DNA of 64,000 nt from Leifsonia williamsii (lineage in GTDB: Bacteria > Actinomycetota > Actinomycetes > Actinomycetales > Microbacteriaceae), in contig NZ_JAROCF010000001.1 in NCBI RefSeq assembly GCF_030433685.1, positions 2,542,001-2,606,000 on the forward strand. Reading direction: 5' to 3'. Numbering within the stretch: position 1 is the first letter of the stretch; every line of letters begins with the position of its first letter. Under the pieces are notes generated by a model. That model did not search any database. It was not told the origin of the DNA and saw nothing but the letters and a program-made list of their open reading frames with translations. The position numbers and the translations under genes are program-made. Of this stretch, positions 50,528 to 61,709 are shown in pieces.

Positions 50528-50547
50528 ACCCGGCGCGGCTGGAAATG

Positions 50548-50589
50548 TTCTACACTCTGTAGAAGAAGAGCTTCTACGACGTGTAGAAG
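50548..50589. promoter_or_regulatory. Twin BlaI-type operators between blaI and cydA
   Basis: TTCTACA-CTC-TGTAGAA (50548-50564, 17 bp) and CTTCTAC-GACGT-GTAGAAG (50571-50589, 19 bp) are both perfect palindromes with shared arms. Their centres are 24 bp apart. The first covers the blaI -35 region and the second lies 25 bp before the cydA start, so one repressor could shut off both directions. Confidence 0.8.
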
Positions 50590-50613
50590 TTCGATCCGCG
50601 AAGGGTGTGCCGT

Positions 50614-52026
50614 GTGAACGAGCTCCTGGATCCGCTGCTGCTGGCCCGCTGGCAGTTCGGACTGACGACGATCTACCACTTCTTGTTCGTGCCGCTGACG
50701 ATCGGCGTCGTGACCTGTGTCGCGATCTTCCAGACGGCCTGGTACCGGACGGGCAAGCCGCACTACCTGCAGCTGACCCACTTCTTCGGCAAGATCTTCC
50801 TGATCAACTTCGCGATGGGCGTCGTCACCGGCATCGTTCAGGAGTTCCAGTTCGGCATGAACTGGTCGGACTACTCCCGCTTCGTCGGCGACGTGTTCGG
50901 CGCCCCGCTGGCCCTGGAGGGCCTGCTCGCCTTCTTCCTGGAGGCGACCTTCATCGGGCTCTGGATCTTCGGCTGGGACAAGCTGCCGAAGGGCCTGCAT
51001 CTCGCCACCATCTGGGTCACCGCGGTGGGCAGCGTGCTCTCGGCGTACTTCATCATCGCGGCGAACGCCTTCATGCAGAACCCGGTCGGCTACACGCTCA
51101 ACGAACAGCGCGGACGCGCGGAGCTCAGCGACATCTGGGCCGTGCTGACCAATAAAGTCGCGCTGGCGGCGTTCCCGCACACGATCTTCGCCTGCTTCAT
51201 GGTCTCGGCCGGCCTGATCATCGCCGTCGCCGCCTGGCATCTCTCGCGGAATCAGAATCTCGAGACCATGCGCCCCGCGCTGAAGTTCGGCGCCTGGCTC
51301 ATGATCGGCGCCGGACTCGGCACGGTGCTGAGCGGCGACCAGCTCGGTCTCGCGATGGTCGAGACGCAGCCGATGAAGATGGCCGCGGCGGAGGCGCTCT
51401 ACAAGACCTCGACCGGCGCCGACGCGTCGTTCTCGCTGTTCACCCTCGGCACCCCCGACGGCGTGCACGAGCTGTTCTCCATCCGCATCCCGTACCTCCT
51501 CTCGTTCCTGTCGACCCACACGCTGAACGGCACGGTCGAGGGCATCAACGACCTCCAGGCGCAGTACGTGCAGCTGTACGGACCGGGCGACTACACCCCG
51601 ATCATCTGGGTCACCTACTGGTCGTTCCGCTGGATGATCGGCCTCGGGATGCTGCACATCCTCGTCGCCGTCGTCGGCCTCTGGCTGACCCGCAAGGGCC
51701 GCACCCCGAAGTACCGCTGGATGTGGCGGATCGCGATCTGGGCGATGCCGCTCTCGCTCGCCGCCATGATCGTCGGCTGGATCTTCACCGAGATGGGCCG
51801 CCAGCCGTGGATCGTGTTCAGCCTGATGAAGACGGCCGACGGCGTCTCACCCGGCACCACGGGACTCGAGGTGCTGATCTCGCTGATCGCCTTCACCGCG
51901 GTGTACGGCGCCCTGGCCGTCGTCGAGTTCAAGCTGATCAAGCGCGCAGCGCAGAAGGGCCCCGCCCCCATCGACGAGCACCTGGACGAGGCCGGCAAGC
52001 CGGTCCCGGTCGCGACGGTCTACTGA
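50614..52026 (+). CDS. cydA: Cytochrome bd oxidase subunit I
   Basis: A 470-residue polytopic membrane protein and the heme-bearing subunit of the high-affinity quinol oxidase. It opens 'LLLARWQFGLTTIYHFLFVPL' (heme ligand His), contains the quinol loop with a 'MAAAEALYKTSTGADAS' segment, and has the 'EMGRQPWIVFSLMKTADG' motif of CydA. GTG at 50614 was chosen over 50605 since AAGGG lies 8 nt upstream and the N-terminus then matches the family. It starts the cydABDC operon, downstream of two BlaI-type palindromes. Confidence 0.96.
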   Translation: MNELLDPLLLARWQFGLTTIYHFLFVPLTIGVVTCVAIFQTAWYRTGKPHYLQLTHFFGKIFLINFAMGVVTGIVQEFQFGMNWSDYSRFVGDVFGAPLALEGLLAFFLEATFIGLWIFGWDKLPKGLHLATIWVTAVGSVLSAYFIIAANAFMQNPVGYTLNEQRGRAELSDIWAVLTNKVALAAFPHTIFACFMVSAGLIIAVAAWHLSRNQNLETMRPALKFGAWLMIGAGLGTVLSGDQLGLAMVETQPMKMAAAEALYKTSTGADASFSLFTLGTPDGVHELFSIRIPYLLSFLSTHTLNGTVEGINDLQAQYVQLYGPGDYTPIIWVTYWSFRWMIGLGMLHILVAVVGLWLTRKGRTPKYRWMWRIAIWAMPLSLAAMIVGWIFTEMGRQPWIVFSLMKTADGVSPGTTGLEVLISLIAFTAVYGALAVVEFKLIKRAAQKGPAPIDEHLDEAGKPVPVATVY

Positions 52027-52045
52027 GGAAGAAGGAGCACACGAC

Positions 52046-53071
52046 ATGGATCTCGCAGTTCTCTGGTTCGGCATCGTCGCCTTCTTCTTCGTCGGCTACT
52101 TCGTGCTCGACGGGTTCGACTTCGGCGTCGGGATGTCGCTGCCGTTCCTCGGCCGCGACGACACCGACCGGCGCGTGCTGATCAACACCATCGGCCCGGT
52201 CTGGGACCTCAACGAGACGTGGGTGATCGTGGGAGGCGCCGCCCTCTTCGCGGCGTTCCCCGAGTGGTACGCCACCCTGTTCAGCGGCTTCTACCTGGCG
52301 CTGCTGCTCATCCTGATCGCGCTCATCCTGCGCGGGGTGTCGTTCGAGTACCGGCACCAGCGGCCGGAGGCGGCGTGGAAGCGGCGCTTCGACACCATGA
52401 TCGTGATCGGCTCGGCCCTTCCCGCCTTCCTGTGGGGCGTCGCCTTCGCGAACATCGTGCAGGGCGTGGCGCTCGACGCGAACCACGACTACACGGGGAC
52501 GCTGTTCGACCTCCTGAACGGGTACGCGCTGCTGGGCGGCCTGACGACCCTCCTGCTTTTCTTCACGCACGGCGTGGTGTTCGTCTCGCTCAAGACCGAC
52601 GGCGCGATCCGCGAGCGGGCGCGCCGGCTGGCGACCCGCTCGGGAGCCGCCGCGATCGTGGTCGCCGCCGCGTTCCTCCTCTGGACCGGCATCGCGCACT
52701 TCTCGCCGCTGTTCCTGCTTCTCGCGGGGCTCGCAGCGCTGGCTCTCGTCGGCTCGTGGATCGCCAACCTGCGCGGGCTCGAGGGCTGGTCGTTCGGCCT
52801 CATGGCCGCGACGATCGCGCTGGCCGTCGTGTCGCTCTTCTCGGCCCTGTTCCCGAACGTCATGCCGTCGTCGCCGAACCCGGAGAACAGCCTCACGATC
52901 GCGAACGCGTCGAGCACCGACACGACGCTCACGGTGATGACGTGGGTCGCGGTGATCTTCCTGCCGCTCATCCTGCTGTACCAGGGCTGGACCTACTGGA
53001 TCTTCCGCAAGCGGGTCACCCGCTCGCACATCCCGCAGGACGCCGGCGCGGCGGAAGCCGTGGAGGCCTGA
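52046..53071 (+). CDS. cydB: Cytochrome bd oxidase subunit II
   Basis: A 341-residue membrane protein with the family start 'LAVLWFGIVAFFFVGYFVLDGFDFGVG' and 'GPVWDLNETWVIVGGAALFAAFPEWY'. It partners CydA in the oxidase that reduces oxygen without proton pumping. A GAAGAAGGAG ribosome site lies in the 19-bp gap after cydA. cydD follows 1 bp after its stop. Confidence 0.96.
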   Translation: MDLAVLWFGIVAFFFVGYFVLDGFDFGVGMSLPFLGRDDTDRRVLINTIGPVWDLNETWVIVGGAALFAAFPEWYATLFSGFYLALLLILIALILRGVSFEYRHQRPEAAWKRRFDTMIVIGSALPAFLWGVAFANIVQGVALDANHDYTGTLFDLLNGYALLGGLTTLLLFFTHGVVFVSLKTDGAIRERARRLATRSGAAAIVVAAAFLLWTGIAHFSPLFLLLAGLAALALVGSWIANLRGLEGWSFGLMAATIALAVVSLFSALFPNVMPSSPNPENSLTIANASSTDTTLTVMTWVAVIFLPLILLYQGWTYWIFRKRVTRSHIPQDAGAAEAVEA

Positions 53072-53072
53072 C

Positions 53073-54749
53073 GTGCGTCCGCTCGACCCCCGGCTGCTGC
53101 GCTATGCCACGGCCACCCGCGGCACCCTCGCCGCCGGTGCGGCGCTGACGTTCGCGCAGACCGCGCTCGTCATCGCCTTCTCGTGGCTGGTGACGCAGCT
53201 GGTGGTGCGGGCGATCGCGGGGGAGCCGCTCACGGCGCTCACGCCGCTGGTCGCCGGCCTGGCGGTCGTCGTCGCGGCGCGCGGCGCGGTGGTCTGGGCG
53301 GTCGACGCGGTCGCGGCGCGCGGCGGGGCCGCGGTGGTCGGGCAGCTGCGCGAGCGGCTCATGGCGGCGGTCGGGCGGCTCGGCCCCGCCTGGCTGCGAC
53401 AGCGCTCCAGCACCGATGTCGCCCTGGTCGCCGGGCGCGGGCTGGACGCCCTCGACGGCTACTTCGGGAAGTACCTGCCCCAGCTGGTCGCGACCGCGGT
53501 GGCGATGCCCGTCCTCGTGCTCGTCATCGGCTCGCAGGACCTCACCAGCGGGATCATCGTGGTGCTGACGCTGCCGCTCATCCCCGTCTTCATGATGCTC
53601 GTCGGCTGGGCGACCCAGGCGGCGCAGCAGCGGCAGTGGGAGGCGCTGGCCGGGCTGTCCCGCGGGTTCCTCGACGTCGTGGGCGGCCTCTCCACGCTGA
53701 AGCTGTTCGGCCGGCAGCACCGGCAGGAGGCCCGCATCCGGGCGATCAGCGACGACTACCGGGTGCGGACGATGAAGGTGCTGCGCATGTCGTTCCTGTC
53801 GGGCTTCGTGCTCGAGCTGGCGGCCAGCCTCTCGGTCGCGCTCGTCGCGGTGACGATCGGCCTGCGCCTGGTCGGAGGCTCGCTCGACCTGTCGGTGGGG
53901 CTGTTCGTGCTGCTGCTGGCGCCGGAGGCGTTCCTGCCGCTGCGCAACGTCGGCGCGAGCTACCACGCCGCCGCCGAGGGCATCGAGGCGGCAGGCCGGG
54001 CCTTCGCGGTGCTGGAGGCGGCGGACGCTGCCGCCTCCGATGCCGGCGGGCGGCCGGTCTCCGTCGCCGCCACGGGGCTGGTTTTCGAGCGGGTCTCCGT
54101 CGCGTACGACGACCGTGTCGCGGTGGGGCCGTTCTCGGCGGAGGTCCGTCCCGGCGAGGTGGTCACGCTCACCGGGCCGAGCGGAGCGGGCAAGTCCAGC
54201 CTCCTGGCGGCCGTGCTCGGCTTCGCGTCGTACGCCGGTCGCATCGGTGCGGGCGGGCGCGAAGACCCGGCGGGGAGGCTCGACGCCGTCGCCTGGGCCG
54301 GTCAGCGCCCCGGTCTGATCGCCGGATCGATCGCGCAGAACGTCGCGCTCGGCGCCGCGGAGCCCGACATCGCCCTCGTGCGGCGGTCGCTGTGCGACGC
54401 GGCCGCGCCCGAGCTCGACCACGAGCTGGTGCTGGGCCCTGCCGGAGCCGGGCTGTCCGGCGGGCAGGCCCAACGGGTCGCCGTCGCCCGCGCGCTGTAC
54501 CGGCTGCGGGCGGGTGGATGCCCGGTGCTGCTGCTCGACGAGCCGACGTCGGCCCTCGACGCGGAGGCGGAGGCGCGCCTCCTGGCCTCGCTGCGGCGGG
54601 TCGCCGAAAAGGGAGCCGCGGTGCTGGTCGTCAGCCATCGGGAGGCGGTGGCGGCGGCCGCCGACCGGGTGATGCGGGTGAGCGGCGCGGAGGTCATCGC
54701 GTCTCCCGCCGGGTCGAACGTCGAGCGGAAGGATGTCGCGCATGTCTGA
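53073..54749 (+). CDS. cydD: Heterodimeric ABC exporter subunit for cytochrome bd assembly
   Basis: A 558-residue ABC exporter half: six N-terminal helices (about 20-310) and a nucleotide-binding domain (about 330-550) with 'TGPSGAGKSSLL', signature 'LSGGQAQRVAVARALY' and 'VLLLDEPTSALDAEAE'. CydDC is needed for cytochrome bd biogenesis, attributed to thiol or heme-related export. It starts with GTG directly after cydB and overlaps cydC. Confidence 0.94.
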   Translation: MRPLDPRLLRYATATRGTLAAGAALTFAQTALVIAFSWLVTQLVVRAIAGEPLTALTPLVAGLAVVVAARGAVVWAVDAVAARGGAAVVGQLRERLMAAVGRLGPAWLRQRSSTDVALVAGRGLDALDGYFGKYLPQLVATAVAMPVLVLVIGSQDLTSGIIVVLTLPLIPVFMMLVGWATQAAQQRQWEALAGLSRGFLDVVGGLSTLKLFGRQHRQEARIRAISDDYRVRTMKVLRMSFLSGFVLELAASLSVALVAVTIGLRLVGGSLDLSVGLFVLLLAPEAFLPLRNVGASYHAAAEGIEAAGRAFAVLEAADAAASDAGGRPVSVAATGLVFERVSVAYDDRVAVGPFSAEVRPGEVVTLTGPSGAGKSSLLAAVLGFASYAGRIGAGGREDPAGRLDAVAWAGQRPGLIAGSIAQNVALGAAEPDIALVRRSLCDAAAPELDHELVLGPAGAGLSGGQAQRVAVARALYRLRAGGCPVLLLDEPTSALDAEAEARLLASLRRVAEKGAAVLVVSHREAVAAAADRVMRVSGAEVIASPAGSNVERKDVAHV

Positions 54750-56526
54750 GCACCGGGCCGGGAGCGCCGCCGTCAGCGGGAGCGCCGCCGGGCGCGGGTC
54801 CGCCCGCCTCTCGGCCGACGCCCGCGGCATCCTGCGGCAGGCGCTGCCCCCGGCGCGTCGGCTGTGGGGCGCCATCGCCCTCGGTGCGCTCAGCGCCCTG
54901 AGCGCCGTGGCCCTGCTCGGCGTCTCGGCGTGGCTGATCACGCGGGCGGCCGAGCAGCCGCCGATCATGTACCTGACGGCCGCCGTGGTGGGCGTGCGGG
55001 CGTTCGCGCTCGGGCGCGCCTTCTTCCGCTACCTGGAGCGGCTCGCCGGGCACGACGCCGCATTCCGGCAGCTCCCCGGCATCCGCACGGCCCTGTACAC
55101 GCGGCTCGTGCCCCTCGCGCCGGACGGGCTGCGCGGACGCGCGGCGGGCGGGGTCGAGGTCGGCGCCGGGCGCGCTCGTGGCGACGGCGACCTCCTCTCC
55201 CGGCTGGCCGACGATGTGGACGACCTGCAGAACCATGCGCTGCGCGTCGTCCAGCCGCTGGCGACCTCGGCCGTGGTGGTGCTGGTGAGCGTCGTCGCCG
55301 CCTTCCTGGTGCTGCCGGAGGCGGGAGCCGTGCTCCTGCTGACGCTGGCCGGCGCCGCGGTGGTGGGGACGCTGATCAACCGCTGGGCGGCGGGCAGCGC
55401 CGAGCGCTCTATCGCCCCGCTGCGCGCCGACCTGTCGGCCCGCATCCTGGACCTCGTGCGCTCGGCCGACGTGCTGACCGCGTTCGGCGCGCTCGGCTCG
55501 GCGCAGCGTGGGGTCACGGATGCGAGCGACCGGCTCACCCGCGCGGTCCGGCGCCGGGCCGCCGGGCTGGGGCTCACCGCCGCCGCGGTGTCCGTCCTCG
55601 CGGGCGGCGCGACCCTGCTCGGCCTGGTCGCCGGCATCCCCGCGCTCGGCGACGGGCGGATCGACGGCCCGCAGCTCGCCGTCGTCGCGCTGCTGCCGCT
55701 GGCGGTGTTCGAGGTGTTCGGGATGGTGCCGACCGCCCTCGGCGCCTGGCGCCAGGTGCGCACGAGCGCCGAGCGCATCGCGGCGACCGCCCCCGCGGAG
55801 CTGCCGTCCGGAGTGCCCGTCGACCGCTCGGAGGCCCTCCCGCTGGCTGCTGACGGCGTGCCAGAGGTGCGCTTGGAGGGCGTATCCGCGCACTGGCCCG
55901 ACGACGAGGGCGTCGACGTTCTGCGCGATGTCGACCTCGTGCTGCGGCCGGGGGAGCGGGTGCTGCTGACCGGACCGACGGGAGCGGGCAAGACGGCGCT
56001 CGCGCACCTCCTCGTCCGGTTCATCGACTACGACGGCCGGTACACGATCGGCGGCGTGGAGGCACGCGACGCTCGCCAGGACGACGTGCGCCGCATCGTC
56101 GGGCTGTGCGAACAGCAGCCCTTCCTGTTCGACGCCGACCTGCGGCAGAACCTCCTGTTCGCCAGGGACACCGCCACCGACGACGAGCTGCTCGCGGTGC
56201 TCGACCGGGTCGGGCTCGGCGACTGGGCACGCTCGCGCGTCGGGCTGGACACGCCGCTCGGGGAGCGGGGAGCGCTGGTCTCCGGCGGTCAGGCGCAGCG
56301 GATCGCGCTGGCGCGGGCGCTGCTGGCGGACTTCCCCGTGCTCGTGGTCGACGAGCCGACGGCGAACGTCGACCCCGGCGCGGCCGACCTGGTCGTGCGC
56401 GACATCCTCCGCACGGCGGCGGAGGACGGCAGGACCGTGCTGCTCATCTCGCACACGGAGGTGCCGCGCGACCTCATCACGCGCACCGCCCACCTGAGGG
56501 CCGGGACGCTGACCACTGCCGCGTGA
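54742..56526 (+). CDS. cydC: Heterodimeric ABC exporter subunit for cytochrome bd assembly
   Basis: A 594-residue ABC exporter half with six helices and an ATP-binding domain ('LTGPTGAGKTALAHLLV', 'LVSGGQAQRIALARALLADF', 'VLVVDEPTANVDPG'). ATG at 54742 was preferred to 54733 as GGAAGG (54727-54732) abuts the first and is well spaced from the second. It overlaps the cydD end by eight bases and completes cydABDC. A hairpin follows the stop. Confidence 0.94.
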   Translation: MSEHRAGSAAVSGSAAGRGSARLSADARGILRQALPPARRLWGAIALGALSALSAVALLGVSAWLITRAAEQPPIMYLTAAVVGVRAFALGRAFFRYLERLAGHDAAFRQLPGIRTALYTRLVPLAPDGLRGRAAGGVEVGAGRARGDGDLLSRLADDVDDLQNHALRVVQPLATSAVVVLVSVVAAFLVLPEAGAVLLLTLAGAAVVGTLINRWAAGSAERSIAPLRADLSARILDLVRSADVLTAFGALGSAQRGVTDASDRLTRAVRRRAAGLGLTAAAVSVLAGGATLLGLVAGIPALGDGRIDGPQLAVVALLPLAVFEVFGMVPTALGAWRQVRTSAERIAATAPAELPSGVPVDRSEALPLAADGVPEVRLEGVSAHWPDDEGVDVLRDVDLVLRPGERVLLTGPTGAGKTALAHLLVRFIDYDGRYTIGGVEARDARQDDVRRIVGLCEQQPFLFDADLRQNLLFARDTATDDELLAVLDRVGLGDWARSRVGLDTPLGERGALVSGGQAQRIALARALLADFPVLVVDEPTANVDPGAADLVVRDILRTAAEDGRTVLLISHTEVPRDLITRTAHLRAGTLTTAA

Positions 56527-56543
56527 CGCCCGCCGCCCGATAC

Positions 56544-56597
56544 TTGTCACGACACGCCGCCTCCATCCCCGTCCTGGCGGCGTGTCGTGGCAACTCG
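56544..56597. terminator. Hairpin terminator after cydC with dispersed element in both arms
   Basis: CACGACACGCCGCC (56548-56561) pairs perfectly with 56576-56589 between convergent genes. TTGTCACGACACGCCG at 56544-56559 is identical to 27788-27803, and the other arm (56578-56597) matches the reverse complement of 27784-27803 at 19 of 20 bases. Confidence 0.8.
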
Positions 56598-56598
56598 A

Positions 56599-57405
56599 TC
56601 ACCGTTCGGGGGTCGGGGAGGCCGGGAGGGGCCGCGCGAGCGTCGTGAAGCGGGCGCGCCAGGCGTCGGTGCGGGCCGGGTCCTGCGCGAGGCGCGGGCC
56701 GTCGACCCAGCGCGTGACCGCCCGGATGCCGTGCAGAGCGTTCACCGCCCACAGCACGACGCCGTCGAGCTGTGCGGGCGAGGCCTCCTCCTCGTCGACC
56801 ACGACCCCCAGCGCGGCCGCGATGCCGCGGACCGTGCGGGCCGCGACGCTGTCGACCCGGGCGAGGGAGAGCGGAGGGGCGAACAGCGTCTCGCCGCGCC
56901 ACCAGAGCAGCGCCGTTGTCGCGCCGTCGGAGACGAAGCCCTCGTCGAGGATCACCGCCTCCTGCGCACCCTTCCGCTGGGCGCGCTGGCGGAGCACGGA
57001 GAGCCGGTCGATGTCGGGCCCCTTCAGGTGCGGCGTGCGGCGCGGATCGTCGGCGGCGGTGGCCACGACGACCTCCCTGTGCAGCTCCGGAGCCGGCCGC
57101 AGCCGAGCGCGCAGCCGCAACGCGTCGCGCTGCCGGACCAGCTCGAGGCGCGGGAACCAGTCGCCATCGCGGGGCAGGGAAGCGATCGCGGCCTCCCAGA
57201 ACCGGTCGAGGTCGGCGCGATCGCGCCAGCCCTGCTCGCGCGCCGACTCCACGAACCGGGACCGGTGCAGCGGCAGTGCGAGCACGCGCCCGCCCGAGAG
57301 GAGGAACGAGTCGGCGACCAGCAGCTCCGTCTCGACGACCTCGCAGCTGTCCTGGACCACCAGCGTGCCGCCGGCCCAGTCGGAGAGTGTGCTGACCGCA
57401 TCCAT
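56599..57405 (-). CDS. Class IV aminotransferase, PabC-like (4-amino-4-deoxychorismate lyase)
   Basis: A 268-residue PLP enzyme of fold type IV. The cofactor Lys is Lys128 in 'PHLKGPDIDRLSVLRQRAQ', with the pyridine-ring region 'AVILDEGFVSDGATTALLWWRG'. It is divergent from a pabB-like gene, supporting lyase activity giving p-aminobenzoate for folate rather than branched-chain transamination. ATG at 57405 lies 6 nt after TAGCCT. The family signature is looser than in E. coli PabC, so specificity is moderately sure. Confidence 0.82.
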   Translation of the reverse strand: MDAVSTLSDWAGGTLVVQDSCEVVETELLVADSFLLSGGRVLALPLHRSRFVESAREQGWRDRADLDRFWEAAIASLPRDGDWFPRLELVRQRDALRLRARLRPAPELHREVVVATAADDPRRTPHLKGPDIDRLSVLRQRAQRKGAQEAVILDEGFVSDGATTALLWWRGETLFAPPLSLARVDSVAARTVRGIAAALGVVVDEEEASPAQLDGVVLWAVNALHGIRAVTRWVDGPRLAQDPARTDAWRARFTTLARPLPASPTPER

Positions 57406-57411
57406 CCCGCC

Positions 57412-57417
57412 AGGCTA
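57412..57417 (-). promoter_or_regulatory. -10 box of leaderless pabC-like gene
   Basis: TAGCCT on the minus strand ends 6 nt before the ATG at 57405. Confidence 0.5.
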
Positions 57418-57462
57418 GCGGCCCCGGCTGACGGCGCATTCGGCGCGGCTGCGCGCGCGCCC

Positions 57463-57468
57463 TAGGCT
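57463..57468 (+). promoter_or_regulatory. -10 box of leaderless pabB
   Basis: TAGGCT ends 6 nt before the GTG at 57475. Together with the minus-strand box 46 bp away it gives a divergent pair of leaderless folate genes. Confidence 0.5.
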
Positions 57469-57474
57469 GAGTCG

Positions 57475-58890
57475 GTGGTCGCCCCGCTCCGCGTGCAGCA
57501 GCTCGGCGCCGGGATCGACCCGGCCGACGCGTTCGTCGTGCTGTTCGGGGACGCGGGAGGCTCGTCCGCACCAGCCACGGGCGACGCGGTGTGGCTCGAC
57601 GCCGGTCCTGGCGCGACCCACGGCCGCAGCATCCTCGGCACCGGGAGGATCGTGCTGACCTCCTCGGTCGCCGACGGCACCGTGACGCTCGACGGACGCA
57701 CCGGGCCGGGCGACATCCTGTCCGCGCTCCGCGAGGACCTCGCCTCCCGCCCCCGCCACGCCCCGGGGAGTCCGCTCGGCTGGTTCGGCGTACTCGGCTA
57801 CGAGGCCGGCGCCGCGGCGCTGGGCATCCCGGTCGCGGCGACGGCCGCGCCGGATGCGGCCTTCCTGCTGGTGGACCGCGCCGTCGTGTTCGATCACACC
57901 ACCGGCACGGCGGCGCTGATGACCACCGACGATCCGGAGGCGCTCGCCTGGGGTGAGGATGCCTCCCGCCGGCTCCACACCCTCCGCGCCACTCCCGGCA
58001 CCGCCGCCGCCTACGAGCGCGCCCACCCCGTCCCTCCCGCCTCCGCGACCTGGCGCCACACCGACGCCGCGTACCTCGACCTCCTCGCCGCCTGCCAGAG
58101 CGCCATCCGCGCGGGCGACGCCTACCAGCTTTGCCTCACGAACACCGCGACCGCGGCCACCGCCGCCGACCCGCTCGCCGTGCACCTCCGCCTGCGGCGG
58201 ACGAGCCCCGCGCCGCACGCCGGCCTCCTCCGGATCCAGGGCCGCACCCTGGTCAGCTCGTCACCGGAGCAGTTCCTCCTGGTGACGCCCGAGGGCCGGG
58301 TCCGCACGCGGCCGATCAAGGGCACCCGCCCGCGCGGCGCGACCGTCGCCGCCGACCTCGCCCAGCGCGCCGAGCTCGAGGCGAGCGAGAAGGAGCAGGC
58401 CGAGAACGTCATGATCGTCGACCTCATGCGCAACGACCTCGGCCGGGTGTGCGAGGTGGGCTCCGTCGCCGTGACGCGGCTGCTCGCCGTCGAGAGCTAC
58501 GCCCAGGTGCACCAGCTGGTGAGCACGGTCGAGGGGAGGCTGCAGCCCGGACTCGGGGCGGTCGACGCGGTCGCGGCGTGCTTCCCCGCCGGGTCGATGA
58601 CGGGCGCGCCCAAGCTCAGCGCCATGCGCATCCTGCACGACCTGGAGGCGGGCCCGCGCGGCGCCTACGCCGGCTGCTTCGGCCGGTTCGGGCTCGACGG
58701 CGGAGCCGAGCTGGCGATGGTCATCCGCAGCGTCGTCCTCGACGGCCGCACCGCGACGATCGGCGCGGGCGGCGGCATCACAGCGCTCTCCGTCCCCGCC
58801 GAGGAGGTGGCGGAGGTCCGGGTCAAGGCGCGCGCCCTGCTCGCGGCCATCGGTGCCGGGAACGCGACGGAAGCCTCCCGCGTTGACTGA
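57475..58890 (+). CDS. pabB: Aminodeoxychorismate synthase component I
   Basis: A 471-residue chorismate-binding enzyme. The C-terminal domain has 'SSPEQFLLVTPEGRVRTRPIKGTRPRG', 'ENVMIVDLMRNDLGRVCEVGSV', 'YAQVHQLVSTVEGRL' and 'FPAGSMTGAPKLSAMRIL'. It makes 4-amino-4-deoxychorismate with a PabA amidotransferase, not in this window. The divergent PabC-like gene would do the next step, favouring PabB over anthranilate synthase TrpE. Confidence 0.92.
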   Translation: MVAPLRVQQLGAGIDPADAFVVLFGDAGGSSAPATGDAVWLDAGPGATHGRSILGTGRIVLTSSVADGTVTLDGRTGPGDILSALREDLASRPRHAPGSPLGWFGVLGYEAGAAALGIPVAATAAPDAAFLLVDRAVVFDHTTGTAALMTTDDPEALAWGEDASRRLHTLRATPGTAAAYERAHPVPPASATWRHTDAAYLDLLAACQSAIRAGDAYQLCLTNTATAATAADPLAVHLRLRRTSPAPHAGLLRIQGRTLVSSSPEQFLLVTPEGRVRTRPIKGTRPRGATVAADLAQRAELEASEKEQAENVMIVDLMRNDLGRVCEVGSVAVTRLLAVESYAQVHQLVSTVEGRLQPGLGAVDAVAACFPAGSMTGAPKLSAMRILHDLEAGPRGAYAGCFGRFGLDGGAELAMVIRSVVLDGRTATIGAGGGITALSVPAEEVAEVRVKARALLAAIGAGNATEASRVD

Positions 58891-58909
58891 GGTGAACCTT
58901 TAGTAGTCT
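58883..58909 (+). promoter_or_regulatory. Candidate leuS promoter
   Basis: TTGACT (58883-58888) overlaps the pabB stop and precedes TAGTCT (58904-58909) with a short 15-bp spacer. The region between it and leuS (about 80 bp) is too short and too plain for a T-box leader. Confidence 0.4.
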
Positions 58910-58993
58910 GGATGCTCGGGCCACCCCTGCCCGACGTCTTCTCCTGCCCGCCGCGCACCGGCCGGCAGCGCAACAACACATCTTGGGAGTCAC

Positions 58994-61582
<2,589 letters not shown>

Positions 61583-61597
61583 GTCTCCGGTTCTGCT

Positions 61598-61646
61598 TCG
61601 GGCGGCGGTCTCGGGCGGCGGTCTCTCCACAGGAGGGCCGCCGCCC
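61598..61646 (+). terminator. 13-bp tandem repeat forming part of a leuS terminator-like hairpin
   Basis: TCGGGCGGCGGTC occurs twice in tandem (61598-61610, 61611-61623) just after the leuS stop. GGGCGGCGG from the second copy (61613-61621) pairs with CCGCCGCCC (61638-61646). A weakly T-rich stretch follows. Confidence 0.6.
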
Positions 61647-61697
61647 TTCGTTCTCCACGGATCCGTCGGTGGTGGCGTTTCGTGGTGCGCGGGTTCC

Positions 61698-61703
61698 TAG
61701 CGT
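61698..61703 (+). promoter_or_regulatory. -10 box of leaderless comEA
   Basis: TAGCGT ends 6 nt before the ATG at 61710. GAGGGG fills the gap and could also act as a weak ribosome site. Confidence 0.45.
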
Positions 61704-61709
61704 GAGGGG

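Noticed and set aside
58891..58993. T-box or leucine attenuator upstream of leuS
   Set aside because: The leader is about 80 nt, lacks a T-box sequence, and the short ORF at 58912 has no run of Leu codons.
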